The translations under genes and the position numbers were made by a program. The notes below the pieces were generated by a model. It searched no databases. It was not told where the DNA came from and saw only the letters and a list, made by a program, of their open reading frames with translations. From Candidatus Riflebacteria bacterium HGW-Riflebacteria-1 (lineage in GTDB: Bacteria > Muiribacteriota > Ozemobacteria > Ozemobacterales > Ozemobacteraceae), in the NCBI GenBank assembly GCA_002839445.1, contig PGYB01000004.1:62001-126000 (forward strand): a stretch of 64,000 nt of DNA, written 5' to 3'. Of this stretch, positions 17,386 through 26,100 are shown piece after piece (position 1 is the first letter of the stretch; every line of letters begins with the position of its first letter).

Positions 17386-17402
17386 GGATTTGCAGACGGT
17401 GT

Positions 17403-18392
17403 TTACAGCTCTCCGGATATTTTCAGCGTCATCGTGTGTCCGCCGTCCTGAACGCCATCATCAGATATCATGCTGACCGTAAATTTATCGGCCCTGGCCG
17501 CCAGGATCGCAGATTGAATTTTTTCCCATTCATTGTCAATGAGGTCTTCAACCGATATTTCAACGGGAATCTCGAACTTATTCTCGAGATAGATTGGCGG
17601 AGAGACCCGCAATGCTCCAAGCGCACCTCCGGTGCTGCCGGCCGCCGTGGCGATTTCTGCCAGAATGTTTAAGAAGCCTGTCGGCAGGACTTTTTCACGT
17701 CCGGGAACGACCGACATGTCGAAGCGAAAGACTGGAATCCCGCTATAGGTAGACCGATTAACCGAGTTGATAAATGCTTCTGTGCCCTGCTGCGCCTTCG
17801 TCAGGCCTGTCGCAAAGTTTGTAATAGTACTTATGTCGAACGAATAGCCAGTTAACATTGTCCGTTTATCACTGTCCTGGCGAAGATTGGTAAGCCAGCA
17901 GTCAATGCCATCGATTTGCTCTCCCTTACTGACAGCAGCTTCAAACCCTGCGAAGTTAATAATTTCGGCAAGCCGTTTTGCGTCAAACTTTGGCAGTTTG
18001 TCTGCCGCTTTGCTCTGAATTAGAGAGAAAATAACGCTAGCGCCGATCAGACTTTTGCGATCTGATGCGCGAACTTCGGCGGTAAGCGACAGATTTATCG
18101 CCGCGATTCGAATTGCTGAGTCATTTTTCGCATAGTTTTCGAACTTGTCGAGTATGCTCAAAAGCCGCCCACCGTCGCAAAAAACGAAATAGACCTCGGC
18201 CGGAAACCTCTTTCCCCAATCTTCATTCAGCGCTTCAGATGCTCTGAATTCGAGAATTTTGGATTCAAACTCGCCCAATACATCTTCCATATGCTGCTTT
18301 GCTGGCTGCAGGTCAGGGTGCTCAGACGGATCGGCAATTAAAAGGGTGGGCAATAAAATCGCCAGAATCAGGCTCAGAATAAGGTTTTTCAT
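17403..18392 (-). CDS. Secreted protein of unknown function
   Basis: A 329-residue protein with a signal peptide (hydrophobic residues 3-20). The remainder is soluble, with two or three cysteines and a glycine-rich TAAGSTGGALGALRV stretch at about 253-267. I recognise no domain. It is a single gene. The 268 bases between it and the DnaJ-finger gene contain a short sequence resembling part of the DUF1538 gene. Confidence 0.62.
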   Translation of the reverse strand: MKNLILSLILAILLPTLLIADPSEHPDLQPAKQHMEDVLGEFESKILEFRASEALNEDWGKRFPAEVYFVFCDGGRLLSILDKFENYAKNDSAIRIAAINLSLTAEVRASDRKSLIGASVIFSLIQSKAADKLPKFDAKRLAEIINFAGFEAAVSKGEQIDGIDCWLTNLRQDSDKRTMLTGYSFDISTITNFATGLTKAQQGTEAFINSVNRSTYSGIPVFRFDMSVVPGREKVLPTGFLNILAEIATAAGSTGGALGALRVSPPIYLENKFEIPVEISVEDLIDNEWEKIQSAILAARADKFTVSMISDDGVQDGGHTMTLKISGEL

Positions 18393-18701
18393 TAAGACTC
18401 CTCAAATTGTCATATTTGAATTTACCATGAAATTTGATGGCATGTATATGAAGCAAAAGAACCGGTGCAAGGGAATCACATAACTAACACTAATTTTGCT
18501 GATGGTTCAACCCGCAATTTTTCTGAGAATTACTTCATTGCTGCCAACAGCAATGTATTATTGAGTTGTGGCGGTTTGACAATCGGCATTTTCGCGGCTA
18601 ATATGGGTTTCTAGTCCTGATAAGCAAATGTGTGGTCGACACGTCAGCCGGGTCGAAGTTTTTCCGACAGTAGTGTGCGGCCTGTTTCTACAAGGTGTGC
18701 T
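18393..18701. other. Divergent intergenic region with the DUF1538 promoter
   Basis: About 310 bases between divergent genes. Apart from the promoter listed separately I see no gene. The roughly 90-base leader after it contains no recognisable riboswitch. Confidence 0.5.
18576..18604 (+). promoter_or_regulatory. Sigma-70-type promoter of the DUF1538 / PII-like operon
   Basis: TTGACA, a 17-base spacer and TAATAT. The -35 box is perfect, the -10 box matches at four of six positions, and spacing is optimal. It lies about 100 bases upstream of the chosen start codon. Confidence 0.8.
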
Positions 18702-20780
18702 ATGGCCAGTCCCGAACGAATCAATATCCCGTTGCGCACAGCTCTGCCAATGATCTGGAATTATGCCAGAACCAGAATTGGCGAGCAGTTCAGGGCGGTC
18801 GCCTTTATCATCGTTTATCTGGTTGGCTTCAAAATACTGGTTCTCAACACGCCACCGACCGATGCTCTGCAGATTTCGGCAGGTATCGGCATGGTCGTGC
18901 TCGGCCTCGCATTTTTTCTCGAAGGCCTCTTTCTGGGGCTCATGCCACTCGGCGAAAGAGTGGGACTACAGCTGCCGCAACGCTGTAATATTGCTGTGAT
19001 CATGTTCTTTGGCCTGTTGCTGGGTGTTGGCGCGACACTGGCCGAACCGGCCATCGCTTCACTCCGGCTGGCAGGCATTACCGTCACTCCCTGGGAGACG
19101 CCGCTGCTTTTTCGTCTGCTGGAAATCGAGACCAACGCGCTGGTAATGGCTATTGGTGCCGGGGTTGGCGTTGCGGTTGCCTTCGGTATGGCGCGATTCT
19201 ATTATGGAATATCAATCAGGCCGTTTATCTTCGTTATGGTTCCTTTGCTGCTGGGTATTTCAGCATGGTTTTCGCGCGACCAGAACCTGGCCGGCATTAT
19301 CAATCTTGCCTGGGATACCGGTGGCGTTACCACCGGTCCGGTCACTGTTCCGCTGGTTCTGGCCATGGGTATCGGGATAAGCCGCTCTACCGGCAGGCAG
19401 GAAGGAACCGCTTCCGGTTTCGGCGTGGTGAGCCTGGCCTCGTTATTTCCGGTTCTGTGTGTGTTGTTGCTGGGAGCCTATCTGAACGCGTCTACGCCGC
19501 AACCGGTTTCGGTTGTCGATTTTTTTGCGCCGGAAAACCGCAGCAACGCTCTCAAGCTTGTTCCATCAGAAGAAAAGCTTGCAGCGATCGCTTTTCAGCG
19601 TGGTGGTGAAGCGGCGCGGCGTGCCTGTTTTGGCAGCGATGAGAATTACACGCGTGCGTTGCACTCTCTGACGGATGCGCGTATGCGTCAGGCCCTGCTT
19701 GGTCGCTTGTCACTGCAGGAATGGCTGGCGCGGCGAGCTTCATCGCATGAGCGTGCGGTTATTGCAGCGATAAAGCCCGCGTCGGCACAAGTCTCTAAAA
19801 GGGTCAGCATCGATTTCGGAGAAGTTGTCAAAAACGAGTCTGGTCTTGCTTTTCGCGCTATTATTCCGCTGGTTCTGCTGCTGGTGGTTGTTCTGGTTTT
19901 CATGTTGCGCGACCGCCCGCGGCGTTCTGACGAAGTTGTTCTTGGTATTTTTTTCGCGCTGATAGGCATGGCGATTTTGACCAGCGGTATCAGGCTCGGG
20001 CTGGCTCCGCTTGGCGACCAGGTCGGCCGGCCCCTTCCACAGGTATTCAGAAGCGAAACCCATGAAGAAGGTCGGGTTGTTCTCGAACCGTTCGATCCCG
20101 GATCTGTTTTGACGGCATTTTCACAGAATGGCGAGGCCGGTCGGTTCTTCTATTTCAGAGATCGCGCCGGAACACCACGTCCGGTGCCTTTCGAGCCGTC
20201 GCGATACGATGCCGCCAGGAGCCGCTACGAGCACATCGTCGAGCGCCCGCCTTTGTTCGGGCCAGAACTGACTCTGGTCGGGATCGCGCTGGTTTTTCTT
20301 TTTGCATTTGGCATGGGCTATGGCTCAACCGTAGCAGAACCGGCTCTCAGCGCACTTGGCAGCACTGTCGAAGAGCTGACGGTAGGCACGGTGAAGCGCG
20401 TTGGCGTGATTCGTACCGTTTCGCTCGGGGTTGGTCTCGGTCTTATCGCGGGTGTAGCCAGGATTCTCTACGGATTTTCAGCGATGTGGCTGCTGATTCC
20501 TTCTTATCTGGCGGTTCTGATTCTTACCTGGTTCAGCGAAGACGATTTCGCCAGCATCGCCTGGGATTCGGGCGGTGTTACGACCGGACCAATCACCGTG
20601 CCGCTTATTCTTGCGATGGGGCTGGGTATAGGCGGCGAGCTCAATGTTGTCGACGGGTTTGGCATCGTTGCCATGGCCTCGGTTTTTCCAATTTTAACCA
20701 TGCTTATTTATGGCATCATGGTGCAGAGGCGTCAGCGCGAGGTTCTGCAGGCCAATGTGGAGGAAGCGCATGAAGCTTGA
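18702..20780 (+). CDS. DUF1538 membrane protein with two domains
   Basis: A 692-residue polytopic membrane protein with roughly 12 or more helices. Two DUF1538 units are visible, one in each half, with the shared signatures AWDTGGVTTGPVTVPLVLAM and SIAWDSGGVTTGPITVPLIL and the GVGATLAEPA / GYGSTVAEPA motif before them. A soluble linker of about 100 residues separates the halves. The internal duplication and glycine-rich membrane motifs suggest a transporter or channel, but the substrate is unknown. The ATG at MASPERINIP is chosen because GGTGTG lies just upstream and the longer frame codes for nothing family-like. It overlaps the PII-like gene by 11 bases. Confidence 0.85.
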   Translation: MASPERINIPLRTALPMIWNYARTRIGEQFRAVAFIIVYLVGFKILVLNTPPTDALQISAGIGMVVLGLAFFLEGLFLGLMPLGERVGLQLPQRCNIAVIMFFGLLLGVGATLAEPAIASLRLAGITVTPWETPLLFRLLEIETNALVMAIGAGVGVAVAFGMARFYYGISIRPFIFVMVPLLLGISAWFSRDQNLAGIINLAWDTGGVTTGPVTVPLVLAMGIGISRSTGRQEGTASGFGVVSLASLFPVLCVLLLGAYLNASTPQPVSVVDFFAPENRSNALKLVPSEEKLAAIAFQRGGEAARRACFGSDENYTRALHSLTDARMRQALLGRLSLQEWLARRASSHERAVIAAIKPASAQVSKRVSIDFGEVVKNESGLAFRAIIPLVLLLVVVLVFMLRDRPRRSDEVVLGIFFALIGMAILTSGIRLGLAPLGDQVGRPLPQVFRSETHEEGRVVLEPFDPGSVLTAFSQNGEAGRFFYFRDRAGTPRPVPFEPSRYDAARSRYEHIVERPPLFGPELTLVGIALVFLFAFGMGYGSTVAEPALSALGSTVEELTVGTVKRVGVIRTVSLGVGLGLIAGVARILYGFSAMWLLIPSYLAVLILTWFSEDDFASIAWDSGGVTTGPITVPLILAMGLGIGGELNVVDGFGIVAMASVFPILTMLIYGIMVQRRQREVLQANVEEAHEA

Positions 20781-21888
20781 ACTACGCGAAGCCGCACGCA
20801 TTACCCTGATGTCGCATCATGGTTTGAGCGGAAGGGTTGTCGAACTGCTCACCGCGTTTGGAATACCGTCGGTGCTGGTCGAAAGGGCGAGGTGTGTAAG
20901 GCAGAATGTAAGTGCTGGTTTTTTTGGATTTGCCGGTCTTCGCCTCGGGTTCAGCGATGCGGCCAGCGAAATTTATCGCATAACCGTAGCGCGTGCAGCT
21001 GCTTCCCCACTGCTTTGCCGTCTCGTCGAAGGCCTGGATCTGCGAACACCTGGCCGCGGTGCTGTTTATGCCCAGGATATCGCTGAAGTGAGCTTCCAGA
21101 ATCTATCAGATGTTAAAGTTGAGCCGGCCAGATCAGATTGGCTTCTCAACGACCTCACCCTGATTACCGGTATTCAGTCGAAGTCGGGCGGTGGCGAAAG
21201 TCTGTATAAAGTGGCGCTGAAACTTGGTGCCGGCGTTCCGGTGGTCGGTCTCGGCATTGGAACCGGCATCCGTGAACGTCTTGGCCTGATAAGAATTACG
21301 ATTTCGCCGGAAAAAGAGCTGGTTTTCCTGATGGTGCCAGGTCATGACGCCAATGGTCTGCAGCGTTTGTTGATCGAAGAAGGCCATATTGACCGGCCGG
21401 GCGGCGGATTTTTGTATCAGACTCCAATACGTTACGGTATGGTAGACCCGTTGCTGCGAATTGGCCGTCAGGAACATGCCGCCAGCATCGAGCAGATTGT
21501 CGCAGCCATCGACGATCTCAAAAAGAACACGGCATGGCGCAAGCGCTTTTTTGGTGTTGAAGACATCTCTGACAAAGGAACCGTGTCGAACTTTACGCAT
21601 CGCGAAATCAGTTTCTACTGCCACGAAGGGCAGGGCGACAACTTCGTTCAGGCTGCGATGCATGCCGGTGCCGCCGGAGCAACCATGTCGCGGGTGCGCA
21701 CCCTTTATTTGCAGGGTGCAGATGCCGGCCGGCATGTTTCCTGCGAACATGGAATTCTTTGTGTGCCGACACGCATGGAAACGCCGGTGCTGCAGGCGCT
21801 TGGCGATACCGCCGAAATCTGCCCGGAGAAAGACTGGGTGTTGCAGTCTGTTCCTGCCGCTTCAGTCTTTACTCACAAACGCAGCTGA
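20770..21888 (+). CDS. Tandem PII-like regulatory protein, partner of DUF1538
   Basis: A 372-residue cytoplasmic protein that looks like two or three PII (GlnB)-like domains in a row. The last strand of the first unit is TPGRGAVYAQDI, and that of the second is DRPGGGFLYQTPI after the core KELVFLMVPGHDANGLQRLL. The third unit includes EISFYCHEGQGDNF. PII proteins sense adenine nucleotides and metabolites and gate membrane transporters, so this protein probably regulates the DUF1538 protein whose gene it overlaps. The ATG after GGAGGAAGCGC is chosen over an upstream ATG inside the neighbouring gene. The domain count is approximate. Confidence 0.75.
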   Translation: MKLELREAARITLMSHHGLSGRVVELLTAFGIPSVLVERARCVRQNVSAGFFGFAGLRLGFSDAASEIYRITVARAAASPLLCRLVEGLDLRTPGRGAVYAQDIAEVSFQNLSDVKVEPARSDWLLNDLTLITGIQSKSGGGESLYKVALKLGAGVPVVGLGIGTGIRERLGLIRITISPEKELVFLMVPGHDANGLQRLLIEEGHIDRPGGGFLYQTPIRYGMVDPLLRIGRQEHAASIEQIVAAIDDLKKNTAWRKRFFGVEDISDKGTVSNFTHREISFYCHEGQGDNFVQAAMHAGAAGATMSRVRTLYLQGADAGRHVSCEHGILCVPTRMETPVLQALGDTAEICPEKDWVLQSVPAASVFTHKRS

Positions 21889-21913
21889 AAAACACGCGAT
21901 TTTCTCAATCGCA

Positions 21914-23161
21914 TTATGGTCTTGTCAGGCCGTTGCTGTCGATAAGCCATTTGTAGCTGGTCAGTTCGGGCAATGCCATCGGACCGCGTGCGTGCAGTTT
22001 TTGTGTGCTGATACCGATTTCGGCGCCCATGCCGAACTGTGCGCCATCAGTAAATGCGGTTGAAGTGTTTACATAAACGGCGGCGGCATCAACTTCCAGA
22101 CTGAACTGGGCCTTAGCCGCCGCACTGGTGGTAATAATCGATTCGCTGTGGCGGGTGCCGTAGCGCGAAATGTGGCTGATTGCCGCGTCGAGATCGTCGA
22201 CGGTTCTGATCGACATGCGGTAGTCAAGATGCTCTTTGCCAAAAGACTTCTCAGTTGCAGAAACAAGCAGAGCTGTGGGGTATCGGCCAGCTAACGCCGC
22301 ATAAGCCCGCGCATCAGCCTCAAGAACAACCGATTTATCGAGCATTGGCGCCAGCAGGTCGAAAAGGTCGCACAGGCGCGAACTGTTAATAATCAGGCAC
22401 TCCATTGCGTTGCAGACACTGACTCTGCGCGTTTTTGCATTAAATATGATTTTTTTGCCAAGTTCAAGATCGCCGGTCGCGTCGAAATAAGTATGGCAGA
22501 CACCTGCGCCAGTCTCGATTACCGGCACTTTTGCATTGTTGCGCACCGAATCGATCAGTCCCTGTGATCCTCTCGGGATAAGCACGTCAACATAGCCGAC
22601 GGCATTCATCAACTCAGTCGCTGCCTCGCGTTCCGGCGGCAGCAGCTGCATTACATCAGGTGAAATGTTGCAGGCTGCCAGGCTCTGATGGATCAGCGCA
22701 GTTATTGCCTGGTTTGATTGCGCGGCATCCTGACCGCCCTTGAGCACCGCTACATTACCGGTTCTCAAGCAAAGGGCAAATACATCAAAGGTCACGTTAG
22801 GGCGGGCTTCATAGATAACGCCGACAACACCAAGGGCAACGCGAACCTTTTTGAGATGCAGGCCATTCGGCATTGTGCGCTCTTCAAGAATCTCGCCAAC
22901 CGGCGAAGGCATGCCGGCAACGTTGCGTAAATCACTGGCAATAGCCTGTATGCGTTCGGCACTGAGCATGAGGCGGTCATAGCGTGGGTCGCTCACCGGC
23001 ATTTTATCGAGATCGAGCTTATTGGCTGCCAATAACTGTACAATGTTTTTTTCTGCACGGTCAGCGAGGTCAAGCAGAACCTTGCTGGTAACATCATTGT
23101 CAACCCTTACCAGCAGCCGCGCGGCTTCTTTTGCTTTCGCTATCTGCTCAATTGCGCTCAT
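21914..23161 (-). CDS. proA: Glutamate-5-semialdehyde dehydrogenase (gamma-glutamyl phosphate reductase)
   Basis: A 415-residue NADPH-dependent enzyme making glutamate-5-semialdehyde, the second step of proline synthesis. The length is normal (about 417). Visible signatures are VGVIYEARPNVTFDVFALCL, RTGNVAVLKGGQDA, the nucleophile region VIETGAGVCHTYFD and the C-terminal FTDGAQFGMGAEIGISTQK. It lies 215 bases downstream of proB on the same strand, so it may have its own promoter. Confidence 0.97.
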   Translation of the reverse strand: MSAIEQIAKAKEAARLLVRVDNDVTSKVLLDLADRAEKNIVQLLAANKLDLDKMPVSDPRYDRLMLSAERIQAIASDLRNVAGMPSPVGEILEERTMPNGLHLKKVRVALGVVGVIYEARPNVTFDVFALCLRTGNVAVLKGGQDAAQSNQAITALIHQSLAACNISPDVMQLLPPEREAATELMNAVGYVDVLIPRGSQGLIDSVRNNAKVPVIETGAGVCHTYFDATGDLELGKKIIFNAKTRRVSVCNAMECLIINSSRLCDLFDLLAPMLDKSVVLEADARAYAALAGRYPTALLVSATEKSFGKEHLDYRMSIRTVDDLDAAISHISRYGTRHSESIITTSAAAKAQFSLEVDAAAVYVNTSTAFTDGAQFGMGAEIGISTQKLHARGPMALPELTSYKWLIDSNGLTRP

Positions 23162-23376
23162 GTTTTATCCCTTTGCTTAGTATGTAAATCTTATCAAAAT
23201 CTGTCTGCTGAATGTTTGCAGGTGAGAGACGCCCTTGCCACGGTCTGCAACTAGCTCTCTAGTCTTAATATCGAGAATACCAGTTAAGAAGCATTTGCGA
23301 TACTGCAAACAGTAAGATTGCTTCGCTCTGCTTGTAATGACAGATAGACTTCTGATCCCGTCACGGCAGGTTTCTC
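23162..23376. other. proB-proA spacer with a degenerate dispersed repeat
   Basis: No gene is seen. The bases around 23314-23342 (ATTGCTTCGCTCTGC followed by TTGTAATGACAG) resemble the TTGCTTCGCTCGCAATGAC-type dispersed palindromes common in many bacterial genomes. No attenuator or riboswitch is recognised. Confidence 0.35.
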
Positions 23377-24486
23377 TTAAGGAAACAGATACAGGTAATC
23401 ATAATGCACCAGTGGTTTGTATTTGGGGTCTTTAAGATGCTCGTCGGCTTTCTGTCGGTCATACTGCGCCTTGCCGATGCCGATGAGACGCTTGTCGTGA
23501 TCGACGATGCGCAGCAGATCGCCTTTTTTAAAGTCGCCTTTCATGTCGGTAACCCCGGCTAACAGAAGACTTGTGGCTTTTTTTGAGTAAAGCGCCGCGC
23601 GCGCGCCCTTGTTTATATGGACTTCCCAGCTGGTGAAGTCGGCTGAACAGGCCATCCACTTTTTTACCGCCGGCCGCGGTGTTCCTGGAACGAAGCGGGT
23701 ATGCGCGACACTGGTTTTTTGATAAGCGAGATCGACAAGAATATTCTGCTGCGTGCCATTGGCAATGTGGACGGCAATGCCGGCAGCAGCGGTATTCTGC
23801 GCTACGCGGCCCTTGGTCAGCATGCCACCTCTGCCAAAGTTGCTTTTTTTCGCGGTGATAAAAGCAGACAGGTCGGTGGTCGTGCCGGAAATTTCTTCGA
23901 TAAGCTGCACGCCGGGATCGCCAGGATTACCGGTGTAGATGCCATCGACATTGCTCAGAATAAAATAGGCCTCAGTATTCAGCATGGTTGCCACCAGACC
24001 GGCGAGTTCGTCGTTGTCGGTAAACATCAGCGCGGTTACCGAAACCGCGTCGTTCTCATTGATGATTGGCACTATGTTGTGTTCGAGCAGAACTGTGAGG
24101 CAGTTCTTCATGTTCAGATAATGTTCTCTGGTTCTAAAATCTTCTTTGGTGACCAGCACCTGTGCGCAGGTTATGCCATGCGCCTCAAACAATGTGGCGT
24201 AGGTCGAAACCAGTTTGATCTGCCCGACCGATGATAGCAGCTGGCGCTCTGAAACCGGATCCTTTTTGGGTGGGTTGCTGACCATGCCGCGCCCCGAAGC
24301 TACTGCGCCCGAAGAAACCAGGACTATCTTTATACCCTTCTTGTGCAGCGTTGCGATCTGGTCGGTGAGGTGAGCGATGCGCTCAAGGTCGAGCTGGCGG
24401 TCAGGCCGGGTTAAAACGTTTGAGCCAATTTTTACGGTAATCGATTTATACAAGGTATTGCTCTTGCCGGCGTTATTTGCTGACAT
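23377..24486 (-). CDS. proB: Glutamate 5-kinase with PUA domain
   Basis: A 369-residue kinase phosphorylating glutamate at the gamma carboxyl, the first and usually feedback-inhibited step of proline synthesis. The amino-acid kinase domain shows TVKIGSNVLT, GIKIVLVSSGAVASGRGMV, NENDAVSV and FGRGGMLTK. The C-terminal PUA domain (about 285-360) includes INKGARAALYSKKATSLLLA. It overlaps proC by 14 bases. Confidence 0.97.
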   Translation of the reverse strand: MSANNAGKSNTLYKSITVKIGSNVLTRPDRQLDLERIAHLTDQIATLHKKGIKIVLVSSGAVASGRGMVSNPPKKDPVSERQLLSSVGQIKLVSTYATLFEAHGITCAQVLVTKEDFRTREHYLNMKNCLTVLLEHNIVPIINENDAVSVTALMFTDNDELAGLVATMLNTEAYFILSNVDGIYTGNPGDPGVQLIEEISGTTTDLSAFITAKKSNFGRGGMLTKGRVAQNTAAAGIAVHIANGTQQNILVDLAYQKTSVAHTRFVPGTPRPAVKKWMACSADFTSWEVHINKGARAALYSKKATSLLLAGVTDMKGDFKKGDLLRIVDHDKRLIGIGKAQYDRQKADEHLKDPKYKPLVHYDYLYLFP

Positions 24487-25273
24487 TTTCTATTTTTTTG
24501 AACGAAGTGATCAGGCCCTTTATCAACGACGAGCTGAAACCCTGATGTTCCATTTCGTTGAGCCCTGATATAGTTATTCCACGAGGGGTTGTAACCTTGT
24601 CGATTTCGGCTTCGGGGTGAGTTTCGCCTTCGATAATCAGCTGCGCTGCGCCTTTAACTGTTTGGGACGCGATCTTCAACGCCAGATCTGAACTGAAGCC
24701 GATTTCTATGCCGCCCTGGGTTGCCGCGCGAATGAAACGCAGTGCAAAAGCGATGCCGCAGGCTGCCAGAACTGTAGCGCCGGCCATAAGTTCTTCGGGA
24801 ATAAACAGCGCACTGCCGAGCCTGGCAAAGAACTGCTCTACTTCCTTTTCCTGTTCAGGTGTTGCATTTATCGCGGCGAGACAGGTCATCGACTCGCCGA
24901 TCGCCACAGCGGTATTAGGCATTGCCCTGAATATCGCGTGTTTGCTGCCCGTCATTTCCACGAGTTTTTTGTTTTCAATTCCGGTGGCCAGCGAAATCAG
25001 AATGGCGTTCCTGGCAAAATGCCCCTTCAACTCTTCGCAGACTTCGCCAATCTGGTAGGGCTTAACCGCCAGCAGCACAATCTTTGCGTCTTTTACTGCA
25101 GCGATATTGTCGCTGCCGGTCGTAACACCCTCATTGGCAAGTGTTGCCAGCATATCGGCCCGCCGGCGGGTGACGTGAATCAGTTCGGGCTTCATTGTTC
25201 TCGTATACAACAAACCACGCGCTATGGCCGATCCGAGATTTCCGCCGCCGATGATCGCAATTTTCTTGTTCAT
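24473..25273 (-). CDS. proC: Pyrroline-5-carboxylate reductase
   Basis: A 266-residue NAD(P)H-dependent enzyme that makes proline, the last step of the pathway. The Rossmann motif IAIIGGGNLGSAIARGLL lies at the N-terminus, followed by VLLAVKPYQI and HAIFRAMPNTAVAIGESMTC. The C-terminal dimer domain with TTPRGITISGLNEME, a family signature, is present. It overlaps the upstream Uma2 gene by 4 bases and proB by 14, so all three should be cotranscribed. Confidence 0.97.
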   Translation of the reverse strand: MNKKIAIIGGGNLGSAIARGLLYTRTMKPELIHVTRRRADMLATLANEGVTTGSDNIAAVKDAKIVLLAVKPYQIGEVCEELKGHFARNAILISLATGIENKKLVEMTGSKHAIFRAMPNTAVAIGESMTCLAAINATPEQEKEVEQFFARLGSALFIPEELMAGATVLAACGIAFALRFIRAATQGGIEIGFSSDLALKIASQTVKGAAQLIIEGETHPEAEIDKVTTPRGITISGLNEMEHQGFSSSLIKGLITSFKKIENVSK

Positions 25274-25956
25274 TTTCGTGCTTTACCTTTGCTGCTGTGT
25301 GTTGTCTGCTCTGTTTCTTCGGGCTGTTGGTATCTTTTGGCGCAATAGGGGCAGACTCGCTCTTTGACTGCCCTGATGACAGGGAGTATTTCTTTGAAAC
25401 GCACCGAGAATCCCTTGAATTCATGCGACTTGAGGGTGGCGGTATCGTCGTATATGCCTTTGAGCGCATAACTGGCACCCTTGAGATAATAAAGGGTAGC
25501 AGTACGCTCGGTTGGGTGAATCAGCCAGAATTCTTTGACACCGTGCTTTTCGTAGAGATAACGCTTTTTTATCTGATCTTTAGAGGAAGTTGCCGGCGAG
25601 AGTATTTCGATTACCCAGTCTGGTGCGCCGATGCAGCCTTTTTCGTCAAGTTTGTCGGGGTCGCATATTACCGATACATCTGGCTGCACCACGTTGGAAC
25701 AGCTGCTGGCGTTTTCGCCCGCTTCCGCCAGTCTTACGTCAAAAGGTGCGGCAAAGACCTTGCAGGGTCCGCCTTTCAGAAAATCAATGATATGATACAG
25801 AAGCTTTGACAAGACTTCCTGATGGGCGGTTCCGGGGGCCGGAGACATCGCATAGGTCTGGCCATCGATCAGTTCGCATCTTTCGTCATCTGGCCAGGTC
25901 AGGTAATCTGCGTAGGTATGCTTTTCTGCCTCGGATTTTCTTGCCGGAAGCGTCAT
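25270..25956 (-). CDS. Uma2-family protein (PD-(D/E)XK nuclease fold, DUF820)
   Basis: A 228-residue protein of the Uma2 family, common in cyanobacteria and other multicellular or complex bacteria, with a restriction-endonuclease-like fold. The family motifs are seen: YADYLTWPDDERCELIDGQ, the metal-binding VQPDVSVICD, and WVIEILSPATSSKD followed by K-R-Y-x-Y-E-K-H-G-V-K-E-F-W-L. An unusual C-terminal tail carries CPYCAKRY, half of a zinc ribbon. It is the first gene of the proC-proB transcript, overlapping proC by 4 bases. Whether it cuts DNA is unknown for the family. Confidence 0.88.
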   Translation of the reverse strand: MTLPARKSEAEKHTYADYLTWPDDERCELIDGQTYAMSPAPGTAHQEVLSKLLYHIIDFLKGGPCKVFAAPFDVRLAEAGENASSCSNVVQPDVSVICDPDKLDEKGCIGAPDWVIEILSPATSSKDQIKKRYLYEKHGVKEFWLIHPTERTATLYYLKGASYALKGIYDDTATLKSHEFKGFSVRFKEILPVIRAVKERVCPYCAKRYQQPEETEQTTHSSKGKARK

Positions 25957-26100
25957 TGGATTCTCCTTAACGTCAGCGCTGCTGCCGAAAATTATATTCT
26001 CAAATCAGGCTGGATGCAAGACTGCTTTGTGTCAGCAAGTGTCACAGAATCATCGTGAGTCGCGCATGCTTACCAATACAGCATAATGCCGTGAAACAGG

